From Haladaptatus sp. DYF46 (GTDB lineage: Archaea; Halobacteriota; Halobacteria; Halobacteriales; Haladaptataceae), in the NCBI RefSeq assembly GCF_021083305.1, contig NZ_JAJFAY010000001.1, forward strand, positions 1,860,001-1,924,000: 64,000 nucleotides of DNA, in the 5' to 3' direction. Positions 28,076 through 37,050 of the stretch are shown piece after piece. How positions within the stretch are numbered: the stretch's first letter is position 1; each line of letters begins with the position of its first letter. The notes under the pieces are model-generated. The model made no database searches, was not told where the DNA came from, and worked only from the letters and a program-made list of their open reading frames with translations. Both the position numbers and the translations under genes were made by a program.

Positions 28076-28210
28076 CTACCGGACGTGAACTTCCTTGACG
28101 TCGCGGCTACGCTCTTTCAGCAGGACGCGGTGTCCACAGTACGGGCAGCGAACGCCGCCGTACTCGTCCAGTTCGACATCCCGCTTGCAGCGCGAACACT
28201 TGTAGCTCAT
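28076..28210 (-). CDS. rpoP: DNA-directed RNA polymerase subunit P (Rpo12)
   Basis: The 44-residue zinc-ribbon protein has CSRC...CPYCG cysteines and the basic C-terminus of RpoP ([17 protein letters not shown]). It is a small core subunit of archaeal RNA polymerase, equivalent to eukaryotic Rpb12. Its ATG overlaps the TGA of rpl37ae (ATGA), so translation is probably coupled. Confidence 0.95.
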   Translation of the reverse strand: MSYKCSRCKRDVELDEYGGVRCPYCGHRVLLKERSRDVKEVHVR

Positions 28211-28485
28211 TCTTCGTCAGCCAGTGCGGCGCGGATGGAACGCTTGACGGTCTTTCCGGCAGGCGTCTGCGGGCGGTAGGTACCGCCGGCGAACGTGTAG
28301 CCACACCGACCGCACTCCCAGATACCCGTTCCCTGTCGGTCGACGGTGTCGTTACCGCAGTCCGGGCAGGTGTGGTTTTCGTTCATGTCCGCTTCGATTT
28401 CGGAGATGCGCTTGCGCGCGACGCGACCGTATCGCGCCCCGAACCGACCGGCGCTTCCGGTTCGTGATCGAGATTTTTCGGCCAT
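28207..28485 (-). CDS. rpl37ae: 50S ribosomal protein L37Ae (eL43)
   Basis: The 92-residue protein has a basic N-terminus ([22 protein letters not shown]), a zinc ribbon CPDCG...[11 protein letters not shown] and the C-terminal [11 protein letters not shown], diagnostic for eL43. It is a large-subunit protein; it heads the rpl37ae-rpoP-pcc1 operon. Confidence 0.97.
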   Translation of the reverse strand: MAEKSRSRTGSAGRFGARYGRVARKRISEIEADMNENHTCPDCGNDTVDRQGTGIWECGRCGYTFAGGTYRPQTPAGKTVKRSIRAALADEE

Positions 28486-28527
28486 AGTACCGGGAGATAA
28501 CCCGAGAAGACTGATAAAGCCTTTGAG

Positions 28528-28683
28528 TTAGACCGGTGGTCGGGCGAGGGCGTACCCGACGACCAGTATCGCCCCGAGCAGTCCGAGTATCGTCATCGGA
28601 AACGACGTGAACTGTCCGGCCACGAATCCACCGCCCGATAGCGTCGGAATCGCCGCGAGGACCGCGTCGTAGCGTGAGGCCAT
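28528..28683 (-). CDS. 51-residue single-helix membrane protein
   Basis: The frame MASRYDAVLAAIPTLSGGG then one or two hydrophobic helices (MTILGLLGAILVVGYAL) ends ARPPV. A near-perfect palindrome with the TATA-like atataatta abuts the ATG, which supports expression. Same strand as rpl37ae, 42 nt upstream of it. No family is recognised. Confidence 0.6.
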   Translation of the reverse strand: MASRYDAVLAAIPTLSGGGFVAGQFTSFPMTILGLLGAILVVGYALARPPV

Positions 28684-28701
28684 GTAATTACATATAATTA
28701 C
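28684..28701. promoter_or_regulatory. A/T-rich palindrome (operator/promoter-like)
   Basis: gtaatta-cata-taattac: 7-bp perfect inverted repeat directly next to the start codon of the 51-residue membrane protein. It could be a regulator site. Confidence 0.5.
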
Positions 28702-28877
28702 GCAGGCCCAAAAGGACTGGGGCTGCCGAGAGAAGCGTGAGTGTCGGGTATCGAAACCGATCGGCAGCGGGAGACACGAAAGTTTCGGCCTCGTTCCGAA
28801 CCATCCGTGCTGTCCGCCGTTTCGCGTACCGTTCCGTCACCCGCGCTTTTATTCCGTTTCCGACCGATTATCCCGAC

Positions 28878-30422
28878 ATGCATCGGCGAGAGTTTCTGCG
28901 CACTGCCGCCGTGGGGGGCGGAGCCGCGTCCCTGCTGGCGTCGGGGGGTGTCGCCCAATCCGAAGCCGACCCGTACCGGCCGCTCGGACACGTCGCCATC
29001 GAGGATGCGAAGGAAGCCGTCGTCGGAGACGACAGCAACACCGCCTTCGTCGCCACCACGGACGGATTCGCCACGGTGGATATCCGAGATCCGAAACGGC
29101 CGAAAGTGATGGCGGAGCGCCACGACCTCCTCGCCAACCACGACGGCGGCCCGCTGACGCAGATTTGGGACGCCAAGGTCGATGGAAATCGGCTTCTCGT
29201 CGCGGGACCGGCGAACCCGGTCTCAAATACCAAGGTTCACGGATTCCTGCTGTACGACGTGAGCGACCCGGCGAATCCCGAACGGGTGGCGTTCCACGAG
29301 ACGTCGTTTCCGATTCACAACGCCGACTTGCAGGACGGCATAGCCTACCTCACGGGGAACAACGGGGATGGGAACCCGCTCGTACTGGTGGACGTGTCGA
29401 ACGACCGGCCCGAAGAAGTCGGCAGGTGGTCGATGCTGGACTACGATCCGAAGTGGTCGGAGGTCGATTCGTGGGTGCGCACGCTCCACGACGTGTGGGT
29501 CCACGACGGGCGGGCCTACCTCGCCCAGTGGGACGCCGGAACGTGGGTCGTGGACGTGTCGAACCCGGAAAAACCCACGTACGTTTCGCACTTCGGCGGT
29601 CGGTCACGGAAGAAACTCGCCGCGATTCCCACCTCGCAGGAACAGAACGCCGTCATCGGCCTCCCGGGGAACGACCACTTCGTCATGACGAACGAGGACG
29701 CCACCCTCCTCGCCTGCGACAAGGAAGCGTGGGACACCGACGGTCCGGACAAAACGGGTCCCGGCGGCATCGACCTGTGGAACATCTCGGACGTGAAACG
29801 ACCCCGAAAACTCACGACCATTCGGCCGCCCAAGACGGCCGACCCGAGCTACGACCTCGGCGCTTCCCCCGCAGCGTCGCTCCTCTCGTCCCTGTCGTCC
29901 GTCGCCGCCGACCTGTCGCCGATCGGCATCTCCTCGGCCCACGAGTGTCACGAGTGCGGACAGGGGAGTTCGGACGGCCAGTGGACCACGTCGCACAACT
30001 TCGATTTCGTCGGCGACCGACTCTACACGTCGTGGTATCACGGCGGCGTGAAGCTGTTCGACGTGAGCGACCCGGCCAAACCGAAGGAACTCGCGTGGTG
30101 GCGAAAGCCGAGCGAAGCCGCGTTCTGGACCGCCCAACGGGTCTCCGACGAGGTGTTCATCGGCGGGAGCATGGGACGCCACGGCGACGGCCGCGGCGGT
30201 CTCTACACCTTCCCGAACCGCGCGGGCACGCAACGAAATCCGCCGTCGCTCACGGGAGAGGGAACCACGAACCGGAAAACCATCGAATCAGGTGACGAAA
30301 CCACCACCGAGTCGGACGGCGGCGTGGCCGCGACGACGGGACAACCCGGTTTCGAGGCGGGAATCGCCGGACTATCCATACTCGGCTTCGGCGTCTGGAA
30401 TCACCTCCGGAATCGAAACTAG
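28878..30422 (+). CDS. Tat-exported LVIVD-repeat surface protein
   Basis: The 514-residue protein has a Tat signal (MHRREFLRTAAVGGGAASLLASGG), several LVIVD-type beta-propeller repeats (VDIRDPKRPKVMAE, YDVSDPANPERVA, VDVSNPEKPTYVSHF, FDVSDPAKPKELA), an insert with CHECG, a Thr/Glu-rich linker and a C-terminal QPGF-hydrophobic-basic segment of PGF-CTERM type. It is probably anchored outside the cell through archaeosortase processing. Function unknown; propeller suggests binding or scaffolding. Confidence 0.85.
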   Translation: MHRREFLRTAAVGGGAASLLASGGVAQSEADPYRPLGHVAIEDAKEAVVGDDSNTAFVATTDGFATVDIRDPKRPKVMAERHDLLANHDGGPLTQIWDAKVDGNRLLVAGPANPVSNTKVHGFLLYDVSDPANPERVAFHETSFPIHNADLQDGIAYLTGNNGDGNPLVLVDVSNDRPEEVGRWSMLDYDPKWSEVDSWVRTLHDVWVHDGRAYLAQWDAGTWVVDVSNPEKPTYVSHFGGRSRKKLAAIPTSQEQNAVIGLPGNDHFVMTNEDATLLACDKEAWDTDGPDKTGPGGIDLWNISDVKRPRKLTTIRPPKTADPSYDLGASPAASLLSSLSSVAADLSPIGISSAHECHECGQGSSDGQWTTSHNFDFVGDRLYTSWYHGGVKLFDVSDPAKPKELAWWRKPSEAAFWTAQRVSDEVFIGGSMGRHGDGRGGLYTFPNRAGTQRNPPSLTGEGTTNRKTIESGDETTTESDGGVAATTGQPGFEAGIAGLSILGFGVWNHLRNRN

Positions 30423-30503
30423 GGCGATTTTTCGGGACTAATTCGGCGGAAACCACGGGCGAGAACCCCAAGCTTACCATACTTCGAGTTCCTAGGGGTG
30501 AGT

Positions 30504-30890
30504 ATGAGCGAGAACAGCGCGACGGAAACCACGGCGACCGAGGACGGCCTGAAATCGCGGGTCGAACGCTGGCTCACCGCCCAGATGCCCATCATCCAGA
30601 TGCACGGCGGGACGAGCGCGGTTCGGAAGGCCGACCCCGAATCGGGCGAAGTGGTCATCGAACTCGGCGGTGCCTGCGGCGGATGTTCCATCACCCCCAT
30701 CACCTCCCAGAACATCGAAGTCGAACTCCTCAAGAAGTTCGACGAGGTGGACGACGTGTCGGTCCGCATCGCCGACGACGGCACCAGCCAGTGGAAAACG
30801 GACCAAGCCGAGAGCGTCATGGGCATCGACCGCTCAGAGGGCGGCCGCGGTGGAGAGTTGAACACGCCGGGCGAGAACGAGCACTTCTGA
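30504..30890 (+). CDS. NifU C-terminal-domain iron-sulfur protein
   Basis: The 128-residue protein has the NifU-like core: [41 protein letters not shown] with the CxxC pair. NifU/Nfu domains assemble or carry Fe-S clusters. It has an acidic N-terminal extension and a polar tail. ATG 30504 is chosen; a GTG at 30498 adds two residues. No other Fe-S assembly gene is near. Confidence 0.88.
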   Translation: MSENSATETTATEDGLKSRVERWLTAQMPIIQMHGGTSAVRKADPESGEVVIELGGACGGCSITPITSQNIEVELLKKFDEVDDVSVRIADDGTSQWKTDQAESVMGIDRSEGGRGGELNTPGENEHF

Positions 30891-30909
30891 CCCACCTTTT
30901 GCTGTGGTC

Positions 30910-30952
30910 GTAAGCGGGGAGCGAACGCAAGCGCGTTCGCTCTCCGCCTTAC
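30910..30952. terminator. Long hairpin downstream of the NifU-domain gene
   Basis: A 19-nt left arm and 20-nt right arm around loop aagc pair with one mismatch and one bulge (core gagcgaacgc/gcgttcgctc). It begins 20 nt after the stop and may act as terminator or processing structure. Confidence 0.45.
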
Positions 30953-30990
30953 TCCCTGGCAAAATCTGGACCAAAACCTCGGTGCTCCCT

Positions 30991-31011
30991 GCGAGGCGCA
31001 ACGCGCCTCGC
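30991..31011. repeat. Perfect inverted repeat
   Basis: gcgaggcgc, loop aac, gcgcctcgc. Confidence 0.5.
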
Positions 31012-31129
31012 GGTCCGCTCCGAGTCCGCTCACTTCGTTCGCGGCGAGCGGCGAGCAATCCGCGGTTGTACAGAACGTAGCGTCCCGCTGACGGTGTAGT
31101 ATCCGTTTCCGATGATTGCGTAAATGCCG

Positions 31130-31204
31130 TTCTCAGCGGCTGTGTCACCGGCCGTTTTCGGCGGTCGTGTCGAACGCTGTTTTCGGCGGTCGTGTCGCCT
31201 TCCG
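31130..31204. repeat. Three tandem 25-bp units
   Basis: Units start at 31130, 31155 and 31180; units 2 and 3 share ttttcggcggtcgtgtcg, unit 1 is degenerate. The 18-nt gccgttttcggcggtcgt overlapping unit 2 recurs at 25481. Confidence 0.65.
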
Positions 31205-31221
31205 ATACCCAACTTCACGCG

Positions 31222-32649
31222 CTACTTCGACAGCACCTTCTCGACGCTCGCCGCGACGCTTCTGGCTTTCTCGGCCAGTTCTTCGGAGATGTTTCCTTCC
31301 TCGACGGCCGCGTCGAGTTCGTCGTCGTCCACCCGCTCGACGGTTCCGTCGGGGCGCTTTACCACGTCGACGTGGAGATCCACGTAGCGCACGGAGCGGG
31401 GGAACAGTTCCACCGGCGTACAGACGTTGACGTAGGTCCCCTTCGATTTCCCATTTTCGCTCCGGTACGCCGTCGGATACCACCATCTTCCCTCCCTGAA
31501 CTTCGTAATCGCTACGTCGCCGCGCTCTCGGGCGGTTCCGATAGCGTCGTACGTTCCGGAACTCCCCATCTCGCGTCGAACCGTGTACTTTCCGGACTCG
31601 GGGTCCGCCTCCGCGACGGTTCCCTTGCCGAGCGAGAGACACCGACCGTCTGGTTTCCCGTGATCGATGAACACCTCGTCGTCCGCGTCGGGGCCGAACT
31701 GTCGGAGGGTCGCGCCGGTCGGCATCCCGTCGAACGCCGCCTCGCTGTCGGCGTAGAGGTCCTCGGCGAAATCGACCGCCGTGCTGGCCGAGGAGTCGGC
31801 GGCCTTGATTCGGTGATGGCCGGGAAGCGTCGTCGTGACCTCACGGCGGGCCTCGTCCAAGGCGAACCGGGATTCGCGGCCGAACCACAGCCACGCCGTC
31901 GCCTCGGGTTCCGCGAGGGACCGCGTGGCGTCGACGTCCGGGTCGTCGGACAACGCGTCGTCGATGGTTTCGGCCCGTTCGACGGCCTCGGAGAGGGCGG
32001 CGTTCATCTCGTCCAGCGTGGCGTCGCTGGCCGCGTACTCCCAGCGGACGCCCCACTCGTCGGGAACCTCCGTCGGAAGCATCTCGGTCGTGCGGGCGAG
32101 TTCGCGCCTGCTGGCGTCGTCCGGCGCGCTGGCGACGACTTCGTTCACGCCCTTCGAGAGGCTAGCGACGCCGCCGAACACCTGCACATCGGTTCCGAGC
32201 AGGGTCCGGTCGCGCGACCACGGCGGTTCGGGGTCGTGGACCTGCACCCGAACGTGGTCGCCCTCGTCGATTCGACGGTCGAGGGCGCGGAACGGCAGAA
32301 ACCCCTCGCCGCGGTCCTCGTCGAGGTCCACGACGGCACCGCTCCCGAGGGTGTCGCTGACGACACCGTCGAAAAGCGCTCCTCGGGGTGCCGGGTCGTC
32401 CCAGTGGAAGGTGTCGATGGCGGTGTCCGCCAACTCGTTCTCGATTCGGGCGACGGTTTCGGAGTCCCCGGAGATACCCGCGCCCTGCCTGTCGTCGGTC
32501 GTCTCGATCGCGGCGTCGTACTCGGCGGTTTCGAACGACTCGTCGAACCGTCGTCTAATGGGTGGCGAGGCCTGCACCACGTCGAACTCCTCGCCGAGGA
32601 GGCGCGTGAGCGCGGTGGTGTAGATGCCTCTGATTCGGATTCGACTCAT
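31222..32649 (-). CDS. FAU-1-type RNA-binding protein / ribonuclease (RNase E/G-like, DUF402)
   Basis: The 475-residue protein starts MSRIRIRGIYTTALTRLL, has an RNase E/G-like S1-containing N-terminal half (about 1-290) and a C-terminal DUF402 domain (KYTVRREMGSSGTYDAIGTARERGD; YVDLHVDVVKRPDGTVERVDDDEL). This is the layout of archaeal FAU-1, reported as AU-rich RNA-binding and an rRNA-processing endoribonuclease. ATG 32649 is preferred to 32664. Monocistronic. Confidence 0.9.
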   Translation of the reverse strand: MSRIRIRGIYTTALTRLLGEEFDVVQASPPIRRRFDESFETAEYDAAIETTDDRQGAGISGDSETVARIENELADTAIDTFHWDDPAPRGALFDGVVSDTLGSGAVVDLDEDRGEGFLPFRALDRRIDEGDHVRVQVHDPEPPWSRDRTLLGTDVQVFGGVASLSKGVNEVVASAPDDASRRELARTTEMLPTEVPDEWGVRWEYAASDATLDEMNAALSEAVERAETIDDALSDDPDVDATRSLAEPEATAWLWFGRESRFALDEARREVTTTLPGHHRIKAADSSASTAVDFAEDLYADSEAAFDGMPTGATLRQFGPDADDEVFIDHGKPDGRCLSLGKGTVAEADPESGKYTVRREMGSSGTYDAIGTARERGDVAITKFREGRWWYPTAYRSENGKSKGTYVNVCTPVELFPRSVRYVDLHVDVVKRPDGTVERVDDDELDAAVEEGNISEELAEKARSVAASVEKVLSK

Positions 32650-32761
32650 GGCAGGGAGTAACACGGGCGGGGTTCGGTCGTCACGTCGAGCGAGAAGGCT
32701 TGCATACCCGCCGGTTGGCAGGGAGGGGTTTTCAGGATGACGAGGTTCGGTCGCGAAGAGA

Positions 32762-32965
32762 TCAGTCGTCTGCGGGGACGGTTCCGGTCCAGTTCGCGTC
32801 GGTGACGCTCGAATTGGCGTCGGCCACGGATGGCGTTTCCACGTCCTCCGACGGGTCGTTCGATTCGGCTCGTTCGTCGGCAGCCGACTCCTCGTTATTT
32901 CGTCGTGTTGTTTTTTCCGGCGGTGCCGAGTACATGATTCCTCGACTGTGGCTCACGGGTGTCAT
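32762..32965 (-). CDS. 67-residue acidic/Ser-rich protein, unknown
   Basis: The frame MTPVSHSRGIMYSAPPEKTTRR followed by a disordered acidic stretch has a TATA-like ttaataag about 28 nt upstream of the ATG at 32965 (in its own direction), which argues for a leaderless mRNA. No family, no fold recognised. Confidence 0.5.
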   Translation of the reverse strand: MTPVSHSRGIMYSAPPEKTTRRNNEESAADERAESNDPSEDVETPSVADANSSVTDANWTGTVPADD

Positions 32966-33096
32966 GGTGTAGCGTGATGGGGGGTTCTTCTTATTAAGAG
33001 TGACCCTACAGGAATAATACGGCATATAATCACGTATTAGGAATCATAGGTCGCAAATGGCGAACGATTTACTCCATGGCTATGCGAACTCGAAAC

Positions 33097-34338
33097 ATGG
33101 ATGAAAAAAGGGATCCGGTCGCTCGCGGGCTTGGCGACTCGGTCGACCTCTACGGAATCTCTACGTGGGAAGAACGAACGCGTCTCGATTGGTTTGCGAC
33201 GAAACTGTACGGCGCGCTCGTCGTCTCGGCCCGCACTTTGATCATTCTCCTCGCCGCAGGGATTTTACTGCTACAGTTCGTGTTCGGCGGATTGGCGGTG
33301 TTGAGCGACCCGTGGGTGGGCGCGTTCGTCCTCCTCTCGGTCGTTCCCGCGTTCGCGCTTGCGGCCTACATCTGGTACGCCGACGTCACCATGTCGGAAC
33401 CGCTACCGCTCCTGGTCGGGACGTTCCTCCTCGGCGTCCTGTTCGCCATGTTCGCCGCCGTGTTCAACTCCGCCCTGCAACCGGTGTTTACCGGCGTGCC
33501 GCTCTTCGGGGCGGTGCTCTACTTCTACCTCATCGTCGGTCCCGTCGAGGAGACGGTGAAATGGCTGGCCGTGCGGTTGTTCGCCTACCGAAGCGAGAAG
33601 TTCGACGCGGTCATCGACGGGGCGGTCTACGGGGCGATGGCCGGGTTGGGCTTCGCAACCATCGAGAACGCCATCTACATCAGCCAAGGCGTTCTGTCGT
33701 CCACGGGTACCGACCCGATTTTGAACGCCGGACAGACCGCCGTGTTTCGACTGTTCGCCGGACCGGGTCACGTCATCTACTCCGCGTTCGCGGGCTACTA
33801 TCTCGGCTTGGCGAAGTTCAACCGCGAGAACGCGGGTCCAATCGCGGTGAAAGGCCTCCTCATCGCGGCGTTCATCCACGCGACGTACAACACGCTCGTC
33901 GGGTTCGTTCCCAACGTGATATCCGCCTTCTACCCCAGCGTTTCCACCGAAATCGCCTACATCGCGTTCGTGTTCATCTACGACGGGTTCTTCGGCTACC
34001 TGCTCTACCGGAAGATATCGCGCTACCGCGCCATGTACGCCGAGGCCGAGGAATCGAACGAGGAAGACGAGCGACAGGGAATCATCGAAATGGATGAGTC
34101 CGGCCAGAAGGAGAGACACGCGCCGTTGCAATCCGGTTCATCGGACGGGAGCGGGTTGCTCGACGAGGAGACGGGGAACGAACTCCTTGGAAACGACGAC
34201 ACCGACTTCGTGAGAGGGGAATGGATCGATTCCGAGAGCGGTACGGATGCGAGGGACGACGAAAGCGGGGAAAGTGAGGAAAGCGAGGAAAGCGAAGAAA
34301 ACGAGCGTTCCGATGACGCCTCGACGTTCGACTTCTAG
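33097..34338 (+). CDS. PrsW family intramembrane metalloprotease
   Basis: The 413-residue membrane protein has about eight helices with the PrsW motifs: GPVEETVKW (EExxK), FATIENAIY, GPGHVIYSAF and FIHATYNT histidines. The active site lies in the membrane; bacterial PrsW cleaves an anti-sigma factor, but haloarchaeal substrates are unknown. A long cytosolic, acidic Ser/Glu tail follows (about residues 310-413, with SEESEESEEN). Starts at 33076 and 33082 also exist; 33097 (MDEKRDP) was chosen by family look. It shares its stop CTAG with the convergent riboflavin synthase gene. Confidence 0.88.
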   Translation: MDEKRDPVARGLGDSVDLYGISTWEERTRLDWFATKLYGALVVSARTLIILLAAGILLLQFVFGGLAVLSDPWVGAFVLLSVVPAFALAAYIWYADVTMSEPLPLLVGTFLLGVLFAMFAAVFNSALQPVFTGVPLFGAVLYFYLIVGPVEETVKWLAVRLFAYRSEKFDAVIDGAVYGAMAGLGFATIENAIYISQGVLSSTGTDPILNAGQTAVFRLFAGPGHVIYSAFAGYYLGLAKFNRENAGPIAVKGLLIAAFIHATYNTLVGFVPNVISAFYPSVSTEIAYIAFVFIYDGFFGYLLYRKISRYRAMYAEAEESNEEDERQGIIEMDESGQKERHAPLQSGSSDGSGLLDEETGNELLGNDDTDFVRGEWIDSESGTDARDDESGESEESEESEENERSDDASTFDF

Positions 34339-35006
34339 CGCTCGGCGAGGAGTTCTTCGGCGTACTTCGCCAGCACGTCCACTTCGAGATGTACGGGGTC
34401 TCCGGGTTCCTTCTCCGAGAGGTTCGTCACGCGCCGCGTCGTCGGAATGATGGCGACGGTGAACGTCTCCTCCCCTTTCTCCGCCACCGTGAGGCTGATA
34501 CCGTCCAGCGCGACCGACCCCTTGTTCACGATGTACTGGCCAAACGCCTCGGGGAGGGCGAACTCGTACTCCCAGTCCTCTCGCGGCGATTCGCCGCTCG
34601 AATTCTTCGAGGCCCGTAGCGCCTCGCCATTTTCCGAGGCCCGTAGCGCCTCGCCATCCTCTCCAACTTGGCGCACGTCCACCACCTCGGTCGTCGTATC
34701 CACGTGACCCTGCACGAAATGGCCGTCGAGACGGGCGTCGGCCCGGAGCGCGCGTTCGAGGTTGACGACGTCGCCCTCCTCGATCTCCCCGAGATAGGTC
34801 TTTTCGACGGTTTCGGCGGCTAGAAACACCTCGAACGACTCGCCGTCGAACTCCTCGACGGTCAGGCAGGCCCCGTTGACGGCGATGCTCGCGCCGCCCT
34901 CCACGTCCGAAAGCACCTCGTCGGCCGCGATGGTGAGCCGTCGGCCGCCGTCCGACTCCTCGACGCGACGAACCTCGCCGACCTCCGCAACGATTCCGGT
35001 AAACAT
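34335..35006 (-). CDS. ribE: Riboflavin synthase (lumazine-binding, alpha-type)
   Basis: The 223-residue protein has two lumazine-binding barrels: MFTGIVAEVG...SIAVNGACLTV (about 1-95) and the second with GHFVQGHVDTTTEVV...GSVALDGISLTVAE (about 96-205). It dismutates 6,7-dimethyl-8-ribityllumazine to riboflavin. Many Archaea use an unrelated riboflavin synthase, so this bacterial-type gene is notable though usual in haloarchaea. An acidic linker inside the second barrel contains a duplicated GEALRAS-N unit caused by a 27-bp tandem repeat. Confidence 0.93.
   Translation of the reverse strand: MFTGIVAEVGEVRRVEESDGGRRLTIAADEVLSDVEGGASIAVNGACLTVEEFDGESFEVFLAAETVEKTYLGEIEEGDVVNLERALRADARLDGHFVQGHVDTTTEVVDVRQVGEDGEALRASENGEALRASKNSSGESPREDWEYEFALPEAFGQYIVNKGSVALDGISLTVAEKGEETFTVAIIPTTRRVTNLSEKEPGDPVHLEVDVLAKYAEELLAER
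34608..34657. repeat. Two-copy 27-bp tandem repeat inside ribE
   Basis: A 23-nt string recurs exactly at 34608-34630 and 34635-34657. In frame it gives the duplicated GEALRAS peptide of riboflavin synthase. Confidence 0.8.
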
Positions 35007-35096
35007 AACGGAACTGTGACGCTCGTCGGTTGAAAACGGTTCCGAATCCGGGTTCGAGGACGGCGGATTTTTGGTCGGTGGGGCGAAAGTACAGGC

Positions 35097-35339
35097 ATGA
35101 AACTGGGCATCATCGACACCGTGAGCCTCGCGGCGACGCTGGTGTTGGCCCTCCCCATCGCGCTCTTCGGCATCGACCGCATCGTCGCGGGACAGGCCCT
35201 CCTCGGCGGTGCGTTCGTCGCCGTCGGCGTCCTCATGGTGCTCCTCCGCGAGAAACTGACGACTCCCTCCGACGTGCCCGCCAGCGCCGCACAGAAGGTC
35301 GTCGGCAAGGTCGCAAAGACCGACGACGACGAGGAGTAG
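35097..35339 (+). CDS. Small two-helix membrane protein (haloarchaeal)
   Basis: The 80-residue protein has two membrane helices (about 6-26 and 33-50) and a hydrophilic C-terminus ending in acidic residues (AKTDDDEE). This is a common uncharacterised haloarchaeal type (DUF7533-like by recall). It is divergent from ribE; starts 90 nt apart. Confidence 0.7.
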   Translation: MKLGIIDTVSLAATLVLALPIALFGIDRIVAGQALLGGAFVAVGVLMVLLREKLTTPSDVPASAAQKVVGKVAKTDDDEE

Positions 35340-35459
35340 GGCGAAACACGGCGATTCGAACCGGGACAGGCGACCGGAACTGGGAGGAAGGCTTCCGAGA
35401 TGACCGCGGCTGCTAGGGACCACCCACGAACCGTTTCGGGAGAACCGCTTTCGACTCCC

Positions 35460-36965
35460 TCAGTTCAAGTCGTAAATATCGCCGTACTTCTCGGTCACGT
35501 AGTCGAGGAAGTACTCCGCCGTGAGCGGTTCGCCCGTGGCCTCCTCGATGAGTTCGTCCGTGGTGTACGTCTGGCCCTGTTCGTGGATGTTCTCGGTCAA
35601 CCAGTCGCGGATGGGGGCGAACTCCCCTTCCCGAATGAGTTCCATCGGGTCGTCGATTTCGTCCTCGATGGTCGCCCAGAGTTGGGCGGCGAAGACGCTA
35701 CCGACGGTGTAGTTCTGGAAGCTGGCGAAGCCGCTCGTCCAGTGGATGTCCTGCAAGCAGCCCTCCGAATCCGTCTCGGGGACGATGCCGAGATACTCCT
35801 CCATGAGTTCGTTCCAGCGGGCAGGGATGTCCGCCACGTCGAGGTCACCGGCCACGAACTCCCGTTCGATTTCGGAGCGGAGGATGATGTGCATGTGGTA
35901 GGTCAACTCGTCCGCCTCGACGCGAATCATGTTGTCCGTGAACACCTGGTTGGCCGCTTCGTAGGCTTCCTCGGGGGTCACATCCTCGAACTCCGGGAAG
36001 CGTTCTTTCACGGTCGGGAGGAAGAACTCCCAGAACGCCTCCGTACGGCCGACGTGATTCTCCCAGAAGCGCGACTGAGACTCGTGAATGCCCGAACTGC
36101 GCGACTGGCCCAGTGGCGTGCCGTAGGCGTCGTCCCGCAGGCCGAGTTGGTAGGTGGCGTGGCCGAACTCGTGAATCGTCGCGGTCAACGGATCCACGAA
36201 GTCGTCCTCGTGGAATCGGGTCGTGACGCGGGCGTCGTACTGCGTCCCGGACATGAACGGGTGCGGGGCGGTGTCGAGACGGCCGCGGTCCCAATCGTAG
36301 TTCAGCAGGTCGAGCGTGTCCCGACAGAGCGCCTCCTGGTCCTCCGAGTCGAAGGTTCCGGCGAAGGTGTCGACGGCGATGTCCGCGCCGTTCTCCTGCA
36401 CCTCCTCGATGAGCGGAACCAATCCGTCGCGGAGTTCGTCGAATATCTCCTCGACGCGTTCGAGGGGGAGATACGGTTCGCCGTCCTCGAACATGACCCC
36501 GTACGGGTCCTCCTCGGGTGCGATGTGCTCCGCACGCTCGATGTGGAGTTCCCGGAGTCGGTCGAGGTACGGCGCGAACGTCTCGAACTCGTCTTCGGCC
36601 TTGGCCTCCCGCCACGCCGGTTGCGCCTCGCTGGACGTTTCCGATATCTCCTCCACGAGTTCGTTCGGGACCGAAACCGCGCGGTCGTACTCGCGGCGGA
36701 TTTCACGGACGACGGCGGCCTGTTCGTCGTCCAACTCCTCGCCTTCGAGTTCGTCCAGCAGGTCGCCCATCTCGTCGTCGGTGAGCAGTTCGTGGGCGAT
36801 GGACTGGAGCGCGGACAGTTGCTTCGCACGGGCGGGTGTCCCCCCCTCTGGCATTTTCGTCTGCTGGTCCCAGTAGAGAACCATGCCGGCGTTGCCGACG
36901 TTGGAGATGCGTCGCACTCGGTCGAGAAGGTCCGAATAACCCGATTCTTGTTCGTCTGTTGCCAT
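35460..36965 (-). CDS. M32 family carboxypeptidase, copy 2
   Basis: The 501-residue paralogue of the 3487-4998 enzyme has the zinc motif HEFGH (TATIHEFGHATYQLG, about residues 264-268) and DTAPHPFMSG. It is a cytosolic metallocarboxypeptidase. ATG 36965 (MATDEQES) is chosen over 36986. An 89-nt stretch (36706-36794, residues about 58-87) is identical at DNA level to copy 1, while flanking DNA has many differences. Confidence 0.95.
   Translation of the reverse strand: MATDEQESGYSDLLDRVRRISNVGNAGMVLYWDQQTKMPEGGTPARAKQLSALQSIAHELLTDDEMGDLLDELEGEELDDEQAAVVREIRREYDRAVSVPNELVEEISETSSEAQPAWREAKAEDEFETFAPYLDRLRELHIERAEHIAPEEDPYGVMFEDGEPYLPLERVEEIFDELRDGLVPLIEEVQENGADIAVDTFAGTFDSEDQEALCRDTLDLLNYDWDRGRLDTAPHPFMSGTQYDARVTTRFHEDDFVDPLTATIHEFGHATYQLGLRDDAYGTPLGQSRSSGIHESQSRFWENHVGRTEAFWEFFLPTVKERFPEFEDVTPEEAYEAANQVFTDNMIRVEADELTYHMHIILRSEIEREFVAGDLDVADIPARWNELMEEYLGIVPETDSEGCLQDIHWTSGFASFQNYTVGSVFAAQLWATIEDEIDDPMELIREGEFAPIRDWLTENIHEQGQTYTTDELIEEATGEPLTAEYFLDYVTEKYGDIYDLN
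36706..36794 (-). repeat. 89-nt tract identical between M32 paralogues (copy 2)
   Basis: Identical to 4733-4821; both genes in the same orientation. Confidence 0.9.
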
Positions 36966-37050
36966 GATAGATGAGTGCATCGGCAAACGGTATCAATGCA
37001 CGGGTAGCGGAAACGGACAAAAAACGGAAAATCAGCGGCTGGAGTCCTAC

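Larger units (their letters stand above)
30891..31221. other. 331-nt region with hairpins and tandem repeats, no gene
   Basis: It holds a 19-20-bp imperfect hairpin (30910-30952), a perfect 9-bp hairpin (30991-31011) and three 25-bp tandem repeats (31130-31204). Open frames on both strands are low-complexity and Arg-rich. Confidence 0.6.

Noticed and set aside
28737..28880. Longer N-terminus for the LVIVD-repeat protein
   Set aside because: The twin-arginine signal starts at the ATG at 28878; the upstream frame is Arg-rich and lacks features.
30990..31220. tRNA or structured RNA gene in the hairpin-rich gap
   Set aside because: Hairpins do not form a cloverleaf and no TTCRA-type T loop is present.
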